This document shows, piece after piece, positions 61,943 to 64,000 of a DNA stretch of 64,000 bases. The stretch lies in contig NC_060024.1 of the NCBI RefSeq assembly GCF_021134715.1, positions 11,036,001 through 11,100,000 of the forward strand, in the 5' to 3' direction. This DNA is from Daphnia pulex. Its lineage: Eukaryota > Arthropoda > Branchiopoda > Diplostraca > Daphniidae. The stretch's first letter is position 1. Every line of letters starts with the position of its first letter. Below the pieces are notes generated by a model. The model saw only the letters and a list, made by a program, of their open reading frames with translations, was not told the origin of the DNA and made no database searches. A program made the translations under genes and the position numbers.

Positions 61943-64000
61943 CGTCAAGCACATCTTTCACCATCTACACATTGGCAGCAAACACAATCATTCAACAGCT
62001 TGAATTAATCTAGCAATCAGAACCTTAAGGGAAAAAGATTGAATTACCTATGGAAGCCGACAGTAGTTACAAAATGAAATTAGCATGCCAATGACTTCTT
62101 CCAAAGGTGCTTCAACATTTTTTTTTTGTAATTTTACAGCTGGAACAAAAACCCATTTTTTAAATCAAATGTAGTTGAATCAAAATTAAAATGTAATGAA
62201 TTACCAAAATAAGGAATGTACTGAATAAAAATACTACAACATCTTAATTTTGAAAAACGAATATCAAAATAGTTACCATTGCATTAAAGTTTCTGGTACG
62301 AGACGACATTTCGGCATCCGGACAGCAATTTCAGGCCACTTGGCCAGATGACACACTGGGAGTGGGACTGAAATTGTAGGCAAAACCACCTATAGATCCA
62401 CAAACAAATACATGAACATTACTATTTAACATACACAGTAGTAATGGAGAAAATCTAAAACAAAATTACCTTTCCATCTTGATGATGAAAAAGGTTGGAA
62501 ACTCGACGTAATGGATACAACACCGCACAATCCGCACATTGTCCCGGAAACGAATGACGTGGTTTGGCTTTCAAAGACCACCTCTGGTTGACGAATTCGA
62601 ACCCCACCTATTGACAACATGACAACTTCACAACCTTAACCACTGCTTAGAATGCTTAGAATCATAAAAATGGCCAACAAATTGATAAAACGTAGAACAA
62701 ACATTAACCGTCTTCATCCTATTACTTCAAAACGTCGCCACAAGGAAAATCATCACTTACTGCGAGTCTGCGACGAGATGGATTATTCTGCAGATTGCAG
62801 CCGATATTGGACTTCTTCTTTAATCAACAAAGAATTCTTTTGCAGTATTAATGGATGTGCAAAGACATCTACTTGTTTGCTGTATATTTGTACAACACCA
62901 CGATGATGACTTAAATACTGGCGAGACTGACACAAGATGCCATCTCATTTTCTCGTAGTAACAACCGAAAGGGGTAGGCCTACAGCTGAAGTAGAACCTG
63001 TAAAATAACAAAAAAAAAAAAACAGCATTATTTCTACAGTGCACAGATTCACAAAGATTTACTTATAACTAATATATCTAATTTACTTATGACTAATACA
63101 TTTATTGGGTTGTTTTCAAAACAACTTGATTAATGACACATCTAGGCTATGGAAGAGCATGAAAGCCATGACACGCAAGTACTCAAGAAGAATTTGAATT
63201 TCTCATTCATCAGACCAAAGTTGTTCCAAGAATAATCTCACTTGGTTTACTATGAAATTGAAAAAAGAAAAACAGTGTGTTAAACGCTACCCAACAAACA
63301 GAATGAAAAAAAAAAAAAAACTACTTGCCTTCATTAATTATTAAGGATGTGTTGAGAGAAAGATGCCAGATTAAAGCAACACCCCACTCATAAGTAAACT
63401 TGATTTTACACGGTGATTCCAAATGCATGTGCCACACCATCACATGATTCACATGTCACTCCAATTTGGTGACCCAATAAACAGTCCCAATAAACACAGC
63501 AAACTTTGGTGTTTCCATTTTCGAGTTTGGTGAGTTCCTCCAATAAGGCACATTAAAATCCTAAAGAATAAATTACGTGACGAAATCATGTGACGAAACG
63601 TACAACATGCTGCAAGAAACATTTTGGGAAAATGTACTGCAGTTTCAGGCAACGTGATGGAATGGAATCGCAAAATATAAATTGGAGGCTGTTAGCTGTT
63701 ACCTGTAAATTCACCACACAAAAACTTTACATTCAATAATAGCCTTAAAAAATACAAGCAGAAATTACCATTTATCTAACGAAAAATGACGGGAATGAAT
63801 GTACTACATTTCCTCGTCGAATGCCAGCAGCCATATTGAAAAATTGAAAATATCGTTCAAGGCGCAACGTTGTCATTTTCAGTTATGCAATTAAAAACGT
63901 CCGCATCGGTAACTGGCATCTCCGCAATTGCAGCAATCAGCCAAAGCGGCAAAAGTCCAAAAGTCCGACTGTGTGAACTGTGAATACAAAATGTTCAGAC

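Larger units (their letters stand above)
55100..64000. repeat. Right arm of the giant inverted repeat (runs off the window)
   Basis: The reverse complement matches the left arm up to the last base of the window, so the arm is longer than 8.9 kb. It differs from the left arm by about 1.06 kb of additional sequence at 60,886-61,942, about 50 bp near 62,565-62,615, and small indels that become more frequent outward. Confidence 0.95.

Overview
The window looks like arthropod nuclear DNA, most likely a branchiopod crustacean such as Daphnia. I infer this from short GT-AG introns (often 60-90 bp), tightly packed conserved animal genes, a corazonin hormone gene, and a Tlx/C15-type homeobox gene. The species call is inference.

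Layout. Positions 1-2,700 are repeat-rich and share modules with the far right of the window. Positions 2,700-16,960 are gene-poor DNA full of microsatellites, upstream of a Tlx/C15 (clawless, HOX11-like) homeobox gene (17,258-24,256, + strand, four coding exons). Corazonin lies at 27,611-27,096 (- strand). It is easy to miss because an intron splits the 11-residue hormone. It is followed by Lst2/ZFYVE28 (28,618-31,000, +), Na+/K+-ATPase beta (35,457-33,218, -), a SENP1/Ulp1-type SUMO protease (36,709-39,160, +), a MATH-BTB protein (39,916-41,186, +), mitochondrial elongation factor G1 (44,303-41,467, -) and a small G-patch/R3H protein (44,743-45,446, +). Two gene pairs (ATPase beta/SENP and mEFG1/G-patch) are head to head and probably share promoter regions. 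The genes otherwise do unrelated jobs and do not form a pathway.

The right 18 kb (about 46,170-64,000) is one very large inverted repeat. A left arm of about 7.8 kb and a right arm of at least 8.9 kb flank a spacer of about 1.15 kb. The inner arms are nearly identical, the outer arms are more diverged, and the right arm has about 1.06 kb that the left lacks. The spacer and inner arms hold a decayed copy of the mitochondrial ribosomal protein mS35 gene that still has its introns. The palindrome boundary falls inside one of those introns, so the 3' exons are present twice and the 5' exon once. The arms also carry a MITE-like element with 19-bp terminal repeats, a fold-back element of about 420 bp, a dispersed repeat of about 250 bp with five copies in the window, and several copies of a small cysteine-rich exon-like module. 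No intact gene was recognised inside the palindrome.

Exon coordinates were derived by hand from reading frame, splice consensus and family similarity. All eight spliced models close in frame. No tRNA, rRNA, CRISPR or prokaryotic feature was seen.
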